A stretch of DNA of 64,000 nt from an uncultured Clostridium sp. Its GTDB lineage: Bacteria; Bacillota; Clostridia; Clostridiales; Clostridiaceae. This document shows positions 30,942 through 40,331 of the stretch, piece after piece. Below the pieces are notes generated by a model, which worked only from the letters and a program-made list of their open reading frames with translations, was not told the DNA's origin and did no database searches. Each line of letters starts with the position of its first letter. Position 1 is the stretch's first letter. The translations under genes were made by a program, and so were the position numbers. Where the stretch lies: assembly GCF_947039605.1 (NCBI RefSeq), contig NZ_CAMQZG010000007.1, positions 1-64,000 of the forward strand. Reading direction: 5' to 3'.

Positions 30942-32138
30942 ATGGAGATTATAGTTCAGAAATTTGGTGGCACATCAGTGTCTACACCAGAGAGAAGAAA
31001 AATGGTTATTAAAAAAGTTAAAGAAGTCATAGATTCAGGTGCACTCCCAGTAGTTGTAGTTTCAGCTATGGGAAGAAAGGGTGAAGCTTATGCAACTGAT
31101 ACGCTTTTATCTTTAGTTGGGGAGAGATTTAAAGAGGAAAATAAAATGGCTACTGATATGCTTATGGCATGTGGGGAAATAATCAGTACCGTTGCTATGA
31201 GCAATGAATTTTTAGAAGCAGGAATAAATGCAGTACCATTAACAGGCGGACAAGCTGGTATATTAACAGATAGTAATTTTAAGTCAGCTGAACCAATTGA
31301 TATTGATCCAAAGCATATATTAACAGTTTTAAAAGCAGGGAAAGTTCCAGTTATAGCAGGTTTTCAAGGAGTAAATAGAGATGGATTCTTTACTACTCTT
31401 GGGAGAGGTGGTAGTGATACTACAGGAGCTATACTAGGAGTTGCGGTAAAAGCTAAAGAAGTACAAATATTTACAGATGTTGATGGAATAATGACTGCAG
31501 ACCCAAGAATAGTTTCTGATGCAAAACTTATAAATAAAATAAGTTATAATGAAATATTTGAACTTGCAGACCAAGGTGCAAAAGTTATACATCCAAGAGC
31601 TGTAGAAGCAGCTATGAGAGGTAACATACCTCTTGTAATTAAAAATACTATGTCAGATTGTAAAGGTACTATGATAGATAATCTTGGGGATTTAGAGGCA
31701 GCAACTGTTATTACAGGTATAACACATCAGTCAGATAGAATACAAGTTTCTATAAACTTAGATGATAATATTAATAATAAAGCAGTTTATAAATCAATAT
31801 TAGCTATACTTGCTGATAATGAGATAAGTCTTGATCTTATAAATATTTTCCCGAAAGAAAAAGTATTTACAATAGGTGAAGATAAAAAAGTTTTATTTGA
31901 AAGCATAATGAATGAACATAATATTAAGTTTGAACTTATTGATAATTTAAGTAAAATAGCAGTAGTAGGTACAAAGATGAGAGGGATTCCAGGTGTTATT
32001 GCAAAAATAGTAGAAGCACTAGATGATAAGGATATTGAAGTATTACAAAGTGCTGATTCACATATGACTATATGGTGTCTTGTTGAAACTAATAAAGTTA
32101 AAGATGCAATAAAGGCATTACATCAGGCTTTTTTATAG
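30942..32138 (+). CDS. Aspartate kinase
   Basis: Phosphorylates aspartate, the first step to lysine, diaminopimelate, threonine and methionine. The kinase start VQKFGGTSVSTPERR and the segments GRGGSDTTGAILG and FTDVDGIMTADPR are diagnostic. Two C-terminal ACT domains (from about residue 260) suggest feedback control by an end product. ATG 30942 is preferred over the GTG at 30933, which leaves no room for an RBS. The result is 398 aa. It fits the Bacillus DapG/LysC group, but the isozyme cannot be decided from sequence alone. Confidence 0.93.
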   Translation: MEIIVQKFGGTSVSTPERRKMVIKKVKEVIDSGALPVVVVSAMGRKGEAYATDTLLSLVGERFKEENKMATDMLMACGEIISTVAMSNEFLEAGINAVPLTGGQAGILTDSNFKSAEPIDIDPKHILTVLKAGKVPVIAGFQGVNRDGFFTTLGRGGSDTTGAILGVAVKAKEVQIFTDVDGIMTADPRIVSDAKLINKISYNEIFELADQGAKVIHPRAVEAAMRGNIPLVIKNTMSDCKGTMIDNLGDLEAATVITGITHQSDRIQVSINLDDNINNKAVYKSILAILADNEISLDLINIFPKEKVFTIGEDKKVLFESIMNEHNIKFELIDNLSKIAVVGTKMRGIPGVIAKIVEALDDKDIEVLQSADSHMTIWCLVETNKVKDAIKALHQAFL

Positions 32139-32208
32139 AATAAAAAATATATAGTATAAATTTAGACTCTCTTGTAAAAAATAAGTATAATACAGGAGGG
32201 CTTTTTTT

Positions 32209-32982
32209 ATGGATTTAAATATTGATGAGTTAGAAAATATAGATTTAGAAAAAAAAATATTGAAAAAAGATAAGCTAGAAAGTAAAGAAAAGGCATGTGA
32301 AAATAGAGAGAAGATAGCAAAAATTGAGCAGATAAAAGAATTTGGTTCTGTTGATAAAACTGAATCAGAAGAGGAAAAAGCAGAAAAAGAGACTATACAA
32401 GTTATAAGTATTATAGGGCTTATAGAGGGGCATGCAGAATCAGGTGCACAAAATAAGACTACAAAATATGAACATATGATACCACAACTTTTAGAAATAG
32501 AACAAAGTGAAAAAGTAAAAGGTATACTATTTGTACTAAATACAGTAGGGGGAGATGTTGAGGCTGGCCTTGCAATTGCAGAAATTATAAGAAGCCTTAG
32601 TAAACCTACAGTATCAATTGTAATTGGAGGTGGACATTCAATAGGAGTGCCACTTGCAACAGCAGCTACTTATTCATTTATAGCACCTTCGGCAACAATG
32701 ATTATCCATCCTGTAAGAATGACAGGGCTTGTAATAGGAGTACCACAAACATTTAAATATTTTGAAAAAATGCAGGAAAGAATAAATGATTTCATTGTAA
32801 GTACATCAAAGGTAACTAAGACTAACCTTAAAAAACTTATGATGAAAACAGATGATTTATTAAATGATATGGGGTCTATACTTATTGGGAAGGAAGCTGT
32901 AAAAGAAGGGATAATAGATGAAGAAGGTGGAGTAAAAGAGGCTATTAAAAAACTTAAAGAATTAATAGAGAAAAAGTTATAG
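32209..32982 (+). CDS. tepA: TepA/YmfB-type ClpP-like serine protease
   Basis: A ClpP-fold peptidase of the translocation-enhancing TepA family. The first 60 residues are a highly charged helix. The catalytic Ser is S144 in [11 protein letters not shown], and the His is H167 in [26 protein letters not shown] is the preceding core strand. It is 257 aa with no signal peptide, so it is cytoplasmic. It lies between aspartate kinase and ftsK/spoIIIE, as in Bacillus. The stop codon lies inside the terminator stem. Confidence 0.9.
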   Translation: MDLNIDELENIDLEKKILKKDKLESKEKACENREKIAKIEQIKEFGSVDKTESEEEKAEKETIQVISIIGLIEGHAESGAQNKTTKYEHMIPQLLEIEQSEKVKGILFVLNTVGGDVEAGLAIAEIIRSLSKPTVSIVIGGGHSIGVPLATAATYSFIAPSATMIIHPVRMTGLVIGVPQTFKYFEKMQERINDFIVSTSKVTKTNLKKLMMKTDDLLNDMGSILIGKEAVKEGIIDEEGGVKEAIKKLKELIEKKL

Positions 32983-33002
32983 AGTAAATCTATAACTTTT
33001 TT
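32971..33002 (+). terminator. Intrinsic terminator overlapping the tepA stop
   Basis: AAAAAGTTATAGA / TCTATAACTTTTT with a short loop and a T-run. The stem includes the last tepA codons. Confidence 0.9.
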
Positions 33003-33025
33003 ACATATTTTTAATTAATAAATAT

Positions 33026-33054
33026 TTGATAGATTTGTCTTTTAAGAGTAAAAT
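33026..33054 (+). promoter_or_regulatory. Sigma-A promoter of ftsK/spoIIIE
   Basis: TTGATA, a 17-bp spacer and TAAAAT. It leaves a leader of about 165 nt, which contains a TTACTTA-gt-TAAGTAA hairpin at 33188-33203 just before the RBS. Confidence 0.6.
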
Positions 33055-33228
33055 ATGTAGTATATATATTTTTGTAAAAATAAATCATAAAGGGTATTTT
33101 ACATAATAAAATTATAGTTAAATGCTAAATTTTAATATTAGTTTATACAGTACTTATGGTAGATACTTAAAAATAAATAATTATGGTTTACTTAGTTAAG
33201 TAAGGAAAAAGAGGGGTGATTTAGCAGG

Positions 33229-35898
33229 ATGGCAACTGCAAAGAGGACAGAAAAAAAACAGACACCGAGCGCTAAAAAAAATTCTAGGAAAAATATAACT
33301 ACCAACACTAAAAAAGTTAGTAATAAAAAAGAATTTAAAAACAAGGGTGATAATGAGATATATGGAGTTATAGCAATAGCATGTTCGCTTATTTTTATGT
33401 TTAGTTTGTATACGTCAAAACTTGGGTATTTAAGTATAATATCTAAAAAAATATTTATTTCATTGTTTGGACTTGCAGCATTTCTTGTACCGATATATTG
33501 TTTGTATATTTCAGTGAAATATTATTTTTTGAAGCAGAAAGTGACAATATCAAGAAAGTATTGGGGCATAGTTGGTGGGATAATAACAACACTTATTTTA
33601 CTTCAAACATTGAATATGACAGATTATTATGTGAAGAATAGTATTATGAATTCCTTTGGTAATTTTTTAGTATCAGATTCATATATGAATGGTGGATTTA
33701 TTATATTTATAATTATATTACCAATTTATAAATTTATGGGAGATATTGGCCTTTATATAGTTGTTATTGCGGCATATGTTATATGTTCAATTTTAATATT
33801 CAATTACAATATTAGAGGAGTTGCAACAGGTGTTCATAAAAAAGGTAAAACTATACAAAAGAAAGCTACTAATACGTTAAATAATCAAAGAGAAAAAATT
33901 TCAACTATAAGAAATAATAGAGATGTAAATCAAAATACAAATATAAGTAGAAATAATTTTGAAAATACATTATCAAGTACAGAAGATAGTAGTTTTAGAG
34001 AAGAAGTTGAAAAAAAGATGAAAATGATAGAATTTATGAATAATTCAACTTTAGGGACTGATGAACTTTATGATGATAGTGTAATAGAAAGCACTGAAAA
34101 TGCTAAAAATCAGATTATAAATGAAGTAGTTAAAGAAAAAGAAATGATTATGGAAGAAATAAAAGGAAGTAAATATAATAATGATTTAGGTATAGTTTAT
34201 GGACAACAAGAGGATATTAGAGAAAGTAAAAAAGAAATACCTATAGAAAAAGATATAGAGGAATTTAAAGAAGAAATTGTAGTTACAAAGCTAGCAGATA
34301 AGAAATACATTGAAATAAAAGAACAAGAACCTATAATTAAGAAAGAGGTTGAAGTTATTAAGCTACAAATTCAAGAGAAAGAAGTAGTAAAAAAAATTAT
34401 AGAAGATGAAAAAATTGAGCAAGGTGAAGAAGAAAAAGTTAAAGTTGTTAAAAATGAATATTCTTATCCATCAGCAGACCTTCTTAATATTAATACTAGA
34501 TCAGAACTTAGTGTAGAAGAAAGGCGTGAACTTGTTGAAAGTTCTAATAAACTTGAAGAGGTTCTTTTAAGCTTTGGAGTTGAAGCAAAACTTTTAGATG
34601 TTACTAAGGGACCATCGGTTACAAGATTTGAAATACAACCTAAATCAGGAATAAAAGTTAATAAGATAGTGAATTTATCACATGATATAGCACTAGGACT
34701 TGCAGCAGCAGGTGACGTAAGAATAGAGGCTCCTATTCCGGGTAAGGCAGCAGTTGGAATTGAAGTTCCGAATAAAAAACAAACACCAGTTTATTTCAGA
34801 GAAATAATCGAATCGTCAGAGTTTAATGATAGTAGTTCCAATATTGCATGTGCATTAGGTAAAAGTATAGAGGGTAAGCCTGTGGTTGCAGATTTATCAG
34901 CAATGCCTCATCTTCTTATTGCAGGAGCAACAGGTTCAGGTAAGAGTGTATGTATAAATACTTTAATTGTAAGTATTTTATATAAATATTCTCCTGATGA
35001 GGTTAAACTTCTTATGGTTGATCCAAAGGTAGTTGAGTTAAGTGTTTATAATGGGATACCACATTTATTAATCCCAGTAGTTACAGATCCTAAAAAGGCA
35101 TCAGGTGCATTATTCTGGGCAGTTAAGGAAATGGATAGAAGATATATCCTATTTGCTGAAAATGGTGCTAGAAATATAACATCATATAATAATATGGCTG
35201 ATAAGGGGAAAGTAAGTGAAAAATTACCTTATATTGTTATAATAGTAGATGAACTTGCTGACCTTATGATGGTTTGCCCTGGTGATGTAGAAGAATATAT
35301 TTGTAGATTAGCACAAAAAGCTAGAGCTGCAGGGATGCATCTAGTAATTGCAACACAAAGACCATCTGTAGATGTAATTACAGGTGTAATTAAGGCAAAT
35401 ATACCATCTAGAATATCTTTCTCAGTTTCGAGTCAGATAGATTCTAGGACTATATTAGATTGTGGTGGTGCTGAAAAACTTCTAGGACGAGGTGATATGC
35501 TATTTAGTCCTATAGGCAAATCAGGAAATATGAGGGTGCAAGGAGCTTTTATATCTGAGGAAGAAGTTGAGCAAGTTGTAGAACATGTTAAAGGTATAGA
35601 AAATACTATAGAAAATAATTATGAAGCAGAGATATTAAAACACATGGAATCAGCTGCAAGTGGTGGGAAATCAGGAAGTTCAGGAGATGAACAAGATGAA
35701 CTTTTAGATCAGGCTATAAAACTTATAGTTGATAGTGGACAAGTCTCAGCATCTTTTATTCAAAGACGTTTAAAGATGGGATTTAATAGAGCTGCTAGAA
35801 TGATAGAACAAATGGAGGACCTTGGAATAATATCAGAAAAAGATGGTAATAAGCCAAGACAGGTTTTAATAACGAAAGAAGAATTAGAAAATATTTAA
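33229..35898 (+). CDS. FtsK/SpoIIIE family DNA translocase
   Basis: A membrane-anchored DNA pump that clears chromosomes from division or sporulation septa. A Lys-rich N-terminus (about 45 aa) is followed by four membrane segments between roughly residues 45 and 200. A long acidic/Lys-rich linker (about 210-410) leads to the translocase. Walker A AGATGSGKS begins at residue 565, with DELADLMMV as Walker B. The C-terminal gamma domain contains SFIQRRLKMGFNRAARMIEQME and should read polar DNA motifs. At 889 aa it is longer than B. subtilis SpoIIIE because of the linker. FtsK and SpoIIIE cannot be told apart here. Confidence 0.95.
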   Translation: MATAKRTEKKQTPSAKKNSRKNITTNTKKVSNKKEFKNKGDNEIYGVIAIACSLIFMFSLYTSKLGYLSIISKKIFISLFGLAAFLVPIYCLYISVKYYFLKQKVTISRKYWGIVGGIITTLILLQTLNMTDYYVKNSIMNSFGNFLVSDSYMNGGFIIFIIILPIYKFMGDIGLYIVVIAAYVICSILIFNYNIRGVATGVHKKGKTIQKKATNTLNNQREKISTIRNNRDVNQNTNISRNNFENTLSSTEDSSFREEVEKKMKMIEFMNNSTLGTDELYDDSVIESTENAKNQIINEVVKEKEMIMEEIKGSKYNNDLGIVYGQQEDIRESKKEIPIEKDIEEFKEEIVVTKLADKKYIEIKEQEPIIKKEVEVIKLQIQEKEVVKKIIEDEKIEQGEEEKVKVVKNEYSYPSADLLNINTRSELSVEERRELVESSNKLEEVLLSFGVEAKLLDVTKGPSVTRFEIQPKSGIKVNKIVNLSHDIALGLAAAGDVRIEAPIPGKAAVGIEVPNKKQTPVYFREIIESSEFNDSSSNIACALGKSIEGKPVVADLSAMPHLLIAGATGSGKSVCINTLIVSILYKYSPDEVKLLMVDPKVVELSVYNGIPHLLIPVVTDPKKASGALFWAVKEMDRRYILFAENGARNITSYNNMADKGKVSEKLPYIVIIVDELADLMMVCPGDVEEYICRLAQKARAAGMHLVIATQRPSVDVITGVIKANIPSRISFSVSSQIDSRTILDCGGAEKLLGRGDMLFSPIGKSGNMRVQGAFISEEEVEQVVEHVKGIENTIENNYEAEILKHMESAASGGKSGSSGDEQDELLDQAIKLIVDSGQVSASFIQRRLKMGFNRAARMIEQMEDLGIISEKDGNKPRQVLITKEELENI

Positions 35899-35935
35899 AT
35901 ATTAATAATATATTAAATTTAATAAGATAAAATTA

Positions 35936-35963
35936 TAGACAATAGGTTAGATATTGATATAAT
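35936..35963 (+). promoter_or_regulatory. Sigma-A promoter of pgsA
   Basis: TAGACA, a 16-bp spacer and TATAAT. The leader contains an imperfect stem TTTAGCTATC / GATAAGCTAAA at 36036-36064, close to the RBS. Confidence 0.6.
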
Positions 35964-36090
35964 ATTATATATGAATATTTTTAATAGAAATCTAAATATT
36001 TCTAATTGATGTAATAGTTATATAATATTTAGAGTTTTAGCTATCGAAAAAGAGATAAGCTAAATTACTATAATAGTGGGAGTGTAAAAA

Positions 36091-36681
36091 ATGAATTTAG
36101 CAAATAAATTAACAGTAATAAGAGTTATATTTGTTCCAATTTTCTTATTATGTATGTCTACAAACATAATACCTTATGGAACATTTATAGCTACTATTAT
36201 ATTCATATTAGCTTCAATAACTGATAAGTTAGATGGATATATAGCAAGAAGTAGAAATCAAGTAACTAATTTTGGGAAATTTATGGACCCATTAGCGGAT
36301 AAATTATTAGTTACAGCTGCACTTATAACATTAGTAGGTGTTAATATTATACCGGCGTGGATAACTGTAGTAATTATATCAAGAGAGTTTGCAGTTTCAG
36401 GTCTTCGTTCTATAGCAGCAGCAGAGGGGCATGTAATTGCTGCAAGTAATTGGGGGAAAATTAAAACAGTATTTCAAATGGTTGCAATAGTTTTATTATT
36501 AATAGTTGCCAATATTGCAACAACTCCATTTATTGCAGACATAATAAATTCAAGTTCAATTTTAATAAATTTCTTTACTTATGTTCCAAATATAATTTTA
36601 TATATAGCTTTAATAATAACAATAATATCTGGAATAGATTATTTTGTTAAGAATAAATCTGTTATAAATACTAATAAATAG
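36091..36681 (+). CDS. pgsA: CDP-diacylglycerol-glycerol-3-phosphate 3-phosphatidyltransferase
   Basis: Makes phosphatidylglycerol phosphate from the CDP-diacylglycerol supplied by CdsA. The CDP-alcohol phosphotransferase motif D-x2-DG-x2-AR-x8-G-x3-D-x3-D is seen in DKLDGYIARSR, GKFMDPLADK. Several hydrophobic segments make it a polytopic membrane protein of 196 aa. The RBS GTGGGAGTG precedes ATG 36091. It is flanked by its own promoter and terminator. Confidence 0.95.
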   Translation: MNLANKLTVIRVIFVPIFLLCMSTNIIPYGTFIATIIFILASITDKLDGYIARSRNQVTNFGKFMDPLADKLLVTAALITLVGVNIIPAWITVVIISREFAVSGLRSIAAAEGHVIAASNWGKIKTVFQMVAIVLLLIVANIATTPFIADIINSSSILINFFTYVPNIILYIALIITIISGIDYFVKNKSVINTNK

Positions 36682-36683
36682 TG

Positions 36684-36725
36684 AAAAGTACCGTTCATTT
36701 TTAAAAATGAATGGTACTTTTTTTA
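36684..36725 (+). terminator. Intrinsic terminator after pgsA
   Basis: A long stem AAAAGTACCGTTCATTTTT / AAAAATGAATGGTACTTTT with a T-tail. Confidence 0.93.
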
Positions 36726-36805
36726 TTTTAATAAAAGAATTAGCATTAAAAAATTTTTTTGAAATAAATATATATAAATAGCTATATTTAAGTGTATTAC
36801 ACAAC

Positions 36806-36834
36806 TTGACATAAGAATTTATATGCTATACAAT
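36806..36834 (+). promoter_or_regulatory. Sigma-A promoter of rny
   Basis: Consensus TTGACA, a 17-bp spacer and TACAAT. The expected start is about 36841, inside the 5' arm of the leader hairpin. Confidence 0.8.
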
Positions 36835-36837
36835 AAT

Positions 36838-36878
36838 AACAAATACTGGTTTCACCATGAGTAAAAGTAGTATTTGTT
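36838..36878 (+). promoter_or_regulatory. Stem-loop at the 5' end of the rny transcript
   Basis: AACAAATACT and AGTATTTGTT form a perfect 10-bp stem with a 21-nt loop that contains a smaller GGT-ttc-ACC hairpin. It would sit at or very near the 5' end of the mRNA, where structure shields RNA from 5'-sensing nucleases such as RNase Y itself. Confidence 0.55.
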
Positions 36879-36952
36879 GAAATAAAACAAACAGAGAACC
36901 TTTAAATGGCTAACTTGCTTTATAGATGCCAACGCAAGGAGGAGTTTGTATT

Positions 36953-38485
36953 ATGGAATTAATAATAATAGCAGTGCTTATCATAGTTATCGGTGGATTT
37001 GCAACATACAAAATGATACAAAGTGCTACTAAGACTAAGGTTGAGGCCTTAGAAAAAGAAGCAGTTGATAAAGTTGAAAGTGCAAAAAAAGAAGCTGATG
37101 CAACTAAGAAAGAAGCTATACTAGAAGCTAAAGAAGAAGTACACAGATTAAGAACAGATTTTGAAAGAGATTCTCGTGAAAGAAGAAATGAAATTCAACG
37201 ATTAGAGAGAAGAGTAATTCAAAGAGAAGAGTCTTTAGACAAAAAATCAGAAGTGTTAGATAAGAAAGATGATAGTCTTAATTTAAAAATACAAGAGATA
37301 GAAAATTTAGAGGCGAGTGTACAGGAATTATATACGAAGCAAAGAGAAGAGCTTGAGAGAATCGCAAACCTTTCAAGTGATGTTGCAAAAGATATTTTAT
37401 TAGATGAAGTACGAAGAGAAATTAAACATGAGACAGCAATGATGGTTAAAGATATCGAGAACAAGGCAAAAGAGGATGCAGATAAAAAGGCTAGAGAAAT
37501 TATAACAACTGCTATTCAAAGATGTGCTGCAGATCACGTATCAGAAACAACAGTTCATGTTGTAGCATTACCAAACGATGAAATGAAGGGTAGAATTATA
37601 GGAAGAGAAGGTAGAAATATTAGAACGCTAGAAACATTAACAGGAGTTGATCTTATAATAGATGATACTCCAGAGGCAGTTATACTTTCAAGCTTTGATC
37701 CTATAAGAAGAGAAGTTGCTAGAATGGCACTTGAAAAGTTAATTGTAGATGGAAGAATACATCCAGCTAGAATTGAAGAGATGGTTGAAAAATCAATTAA
37801 AGATGTAGAAAATGATATTAAAGAAGAGGGAGAGCAAGCAACATTTGAAACTGGTATACATGGTTTACACCCAGAAATTATAAAACTTCTAGGTAGACTT
37901 AAATACAGAACAAGTTATGGTCAGAATGTTTTAAAACATTCTATAGAGGTTTCATATCTTGCAGGACTTATGGCGTCAGAATTAGGAATTGATCCTACAA
38001 TGGCAAAAAGAGCTGGACTTTTACATGATATTGGAAAAGCGGTTGATCAAGAAATTGAAGGACCACATGCTTTAATTGGGGGAGACCTTGCTAAAAAATA
38101 TAATGAATCTAGTATTATAGTAAATGCTATTGCAGCACACCACGGTGATGTTGAAATGGAAACTTTAGAAGCAATACTTGTTCAGTCAGCGGATGCTATA
38201 TCAGCTGCTAGACCAGGAGCTAGAAGAGAAACTTTAGAAGCATATATTAAAAGATTAGAAAAATTAGAAGAAATAGCAGACTCTTATGAGGGTGTAGAAA
38301 AATCATATGCTATTCAAGCAGGTAGAGAAATTAGAATAATGGTTAAACCAGAAATAATTGATGATGCGGGAGCAGCTGAGCTTGTGAGAAATATTGTTAA
38401 GGATGTTGAAGATAAATTAGAATATCCAGGACAAATTAAGATCAATGTTATTAGAGAAACTCGTTCAGTTGATTATGCAAAGTAA
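36953..38485 (+). CDS. rny: Ribonuclease Y
   Basis: A membrane-bound endoribonuclease that starts mRNA decay in Firmicutes. One N-terminal membrane helix ([17 protein letters not shown]) is followed by a long charged coiled coil (about residues 25-190), a KH domain ([21 protein letters not shown]) and an HD domain with the HD pair in [10 protein letters not shown] near residue 358. I start at ATG 36953 with CAAGGAGG upstream rather than at 36926. That gives 510 aa, near the usual length. It is flanked by its own promoter and terminator. Confidence 0.97.
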   Translation: MELIIIAVLIIVIGGFATYKMIQSATKTKVEALEKEAVDKVESAKKEADATKKEAILEAKEEVHRLRTDFERDSRERRNEIQRLERRVIQREESLDKKSEVLDKKDDSLNLKIQEIENLEASVQELYTKQREELERIANLSSDVAKDILLDEVRREIKHETAMMVKDIENKAKEDADKKAREIITTAIQRCAADHVSETTVHVVALPNDEMKGRIIGREGRNIRTLETLTGVDLIIDDTPEAVILSSFDPIRREVARMALEKLIVDGRIHPARIEEMVEKSIKDVENDIKEEGEQATFETGIHGLHPEIIKLLGRLKYRTSYGQNVLKHSIEVSYLAGLMASELGIDPTMAKRAGLLHDIGKAVDQEIEGPHALIGGDLAKKYNESSIIVNAIAAHHGDVEMETLEAILVQSADAISAARPGARRETLEAYIKRLEKLEEIADSYEGVEKSYAIQAGREIRIMVKPEIIDDAGAAELVRNIVKDVEDKLEYPGQIKINVIRETRSVDYAK

Positions 38486-38502
38486 TATTAGAGTTAGAGT
38501 TA

Positions 38503-38541
38503 AAAATACATTTTGCCGTGTGCAAAATGTATTTTTTTTTC
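38503..38541 (+). terminator. Intrinsic terminator after rny
   Basis: AAATACATTTTGC / GCAAAATGTATTT with a 5-nt loop and a T9 tail. Confidence 0.92.
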
Positions 38542-38561
38542 TATTAATATAGAATGTTATA

Positions 38562-38590
38562 TTTACATTCAATTTTAAAAGTGCTATATT
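38562..38590 (+). promoter_or_regulatory. Sigma-A promoter of the aminotransferase gene
   Basis: TTTACA, a 17-bp spacer and TATATT. Confidence 0.65.
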
Positions 38591-38626
38591 TTTAGTATAT
38601 TTATGTGAAATAGGGGGCTAAAAATT

Positions 38627-39814
38627 ATGAAAGAATTATCAAAAAAAGCAAAAAGTATGTCAGCATCTTTAACACTTGCACTTACAGCTAAAGCTGCTGA
38701 GATGAAAAAAGAAGGTATTGATGTTATAAGTTTTGGGGCAGGAGAACCAGATTTTAATACACCTAAAAATGTTAGAGATGCAGCACATAGTGCTATAGAA
38801 GAAGGTAAAAGTAAATATACAGCAGCATCTGGGCTTTTAGAATTAAAAGAATTCGTGTGTGATAAATTTAAAAAGGATAATAATTTAGAATATAGACCAG
38901 AAAATATAATTATATCAACAGGGGCAAAGCAATGTTTAACAAATGTATTTGTGTCAATTTTAAATCCTAATGATGAAGTTATAATTGCTAGTCCATATTG
39001 GGTTAGTTATCCAGAACTTATAGCACTTGCAGATGGAAAAACAATATTTGCAGAAACATTAAGAGAAAATGATTTTAAGTTAACAGTAAATGATATTGAA
39101 AAAAATATTAGTAATAATACAAAAGCTATTATTTTAAACAGTCCTAATAATCCAACGGGTGCAATATATACAAAAGAAGAGCTTGAAGAAATTGCTGAAG
39201 TTTGTGAAAAACATGATTTATTTATAATTTCAGATGAAATATATGAAAAATTAAATTATGATAAAGAAATAAATCCACATGTTAGTATAGCTAGCCTGAG
39301 TGAGGATGCATTCGCTAGAACTATAGTGATAAATGGATTCTCAAAATCACATGCAATGACAGGATGGAGACTTGGCTATGCAGCAGCTAGTAAGGAAATA
39401 ACTAAATTAATGTCAATAATTCAAAGTCACACAACATCAAATCCTAATACAATTACACAATATGCAGGTATAGAGGCATTAGTTGGAAATGGTCAGGAAT
39501 TAGATAAAATGGTAGAAGTTTTTTCAATAAGAAGAGATTTAATGGTTAAATTAATTAGTGAAATAAAAAGTTTTGATTGTATAAGTCCAAAAGGAGCATT
39601 CTATTGTTTTATTGATATATCAAAATTATTTAATAAAGACATCAAAAATTCTATTGATTTTGCATCAAAACTTTTAGCTACAAAAAATGTTGTGGTAATA
39701 CCAGGAAGTGCTTTTGGTAAAGATAATTATATAAGACTTTCTTATGCAACATCAGAGGAAAACATAGTAAATGGGCTAGAAAGAATAAAAGATTTTATAA
39801 ATAATAATTTATAA
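38627..39814 (+). CDS. Class I pyridoxal phosphate aminotransferase (aspartate-type)
   Basis: A fold-type I PLP enzyme, closest in motifs to bacterial aspartate aminotransferases of subgroup Ib. GAGEPDFNTP, NSPNNPTGAIY, SDEIYEKLNYD and the PLP lysine in INGFSKSHAMTGWRLGYAA are present. The length of 395 aa fits. Substrate range cannot be read from sequence; aspartate/oxaloacetate is the most likely. It stands alone between the rny terminator and the ptsH promoter. RBS: AGGGGGC. Confidence 0.88.
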   Translation: MKELSKKAKSMSASLTLALTAKAAEMKKEGIDVISFGAGEPDFNTPKNVRDAAHSAIEEGKSKYTAASGLLELKEFVCDKFKKDNNLEYRPENIIISTGAKQCLTNVFVSILNPNDEVIIASPYWVSYPELIALADGKTIFAETLRENDFKLTVNDIEKNISNNTKAIILNSPNNPTGAIYTKEELEEIAEVCEKHDLFIISDEIYEKLNYDKEINPHVSIASLSEDAFARTIVINGFSKSHAMTGWRLGYAAASKEITKLMSIIQSHTTSNPNTITQYAGIEALVGNGQELDKMVEVFSIRRDLMVKLISEIKSFDCISPKGAFYCFIDISKLFNKDIKNSIDFASKLLATKNVVVIPGSAFGKDNYIRLSYATSEENIVNGLERIKDFINNNL

Positions 39815-39824
39815 TAATATTTTT

Positions 39825-39853
39825 CTTGAAATTTTTAGAAAAAATTATTATAA
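39825..39853 (+). promoter_or_regulatory. Sigma-A promoter of ptsH
   Basis: TTGAAA, a 17-bp spacer and a consensus TATAAT. The spacer holds a CodY-box-like AATTTTTAGAAAA with about three mismatches, which is too weak to call. Confidence 0.75.
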
Positions 39854-39910
39854 TGGTAGATAGATATAAGAATTTATATTTAAGAAATAAAATTAAATGA
39901 GGTGTGTGTA

Positions 39911-40171
39911 ATGATAACTAAAGAAGTTTTAGTTAAAAATGCAACAGGTTTACACGCTAGACCTGCTACATTATTAGTGAAAAAGGCTTCATCTTTTAAA
40001 TCAGATGTAAGTTTAGAATTCAATGGTAAAAAAGCAAATGTTAAGAGTTTAATCGGTGTTTTATCATTAGCTGTTGGCAAAGACGCTAAAGTAACAGTAA
40101 TAGCTAACGGTGATGATGAGGCTGCTGCTGCTGATCAAATAGCAGAATTAATAGCAAACTTAGCAGACTAA
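39911..40171 (+). CDS. ptsH: Phosphocarrier protein HPr
   Basis: The general phosphotransferase-system carrier. His15 lies in TGLHARPA (phosphorylated by enzyme I), and Ser46 in VKSLIGVLSL is the HPr-kinase site that creates the co-repressor for CcpA. It has 86 aa when started at ATG 39911, which follows GAGGTG. It is monocistronic, without ptsI next to it, as in several Clostridia. HPr-Ser-P would act with CcpA at the cre-like site upstream of pflB. Confidence 0.96.
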   Translation: MITKEVLVKNATGLHARPATLLVKKASSFKSDVSLEFNGKKANVKSLIGVLSLAVGKDAKVTVIANGDDEAAAADQIAELIANLAD

Positions 40172-40182
40172 TTTCCTTAAAT

Positions 40183-40214
40183 GACTTATAGAGAAATCTA
40201 TAAGTCTTTTTTTT
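40183..40214 (+). terminator. Intrinsic terminator after ptsH
   Basis: GACTTATAGA-gaaa-TCTATAAGTC followed by T8. Confidence 0.95.
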
Positions 40215-40331
40215 GCGAAAAATAATGATTTTTGATAAAAAATTATAGAATTTAGTATAGCTTAAAGAATTTTTGAATATATTTATACTAGAAGATGAAA
40301 GAAATTTTTATTAGAGAGAGCAGGTGTTATT

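Noticed and set aside
32163..32191. Promoter-like TAGACT-17 bp-TATAAT before tepA
   Set aside because: The start would fall at about 32198, inside the tepA RBS (AGGAGGG), leaving no usable leader. Transcription from the aspartate kinase gene is more likely.
39829..39845. CodY-like box in the ptsH promoter
   Set aside because: AATTTTTAGAAAAAATT needs about three mismatches or a 2-bp insertion relative to the consensus; common by chance in such AT-rich DNA.
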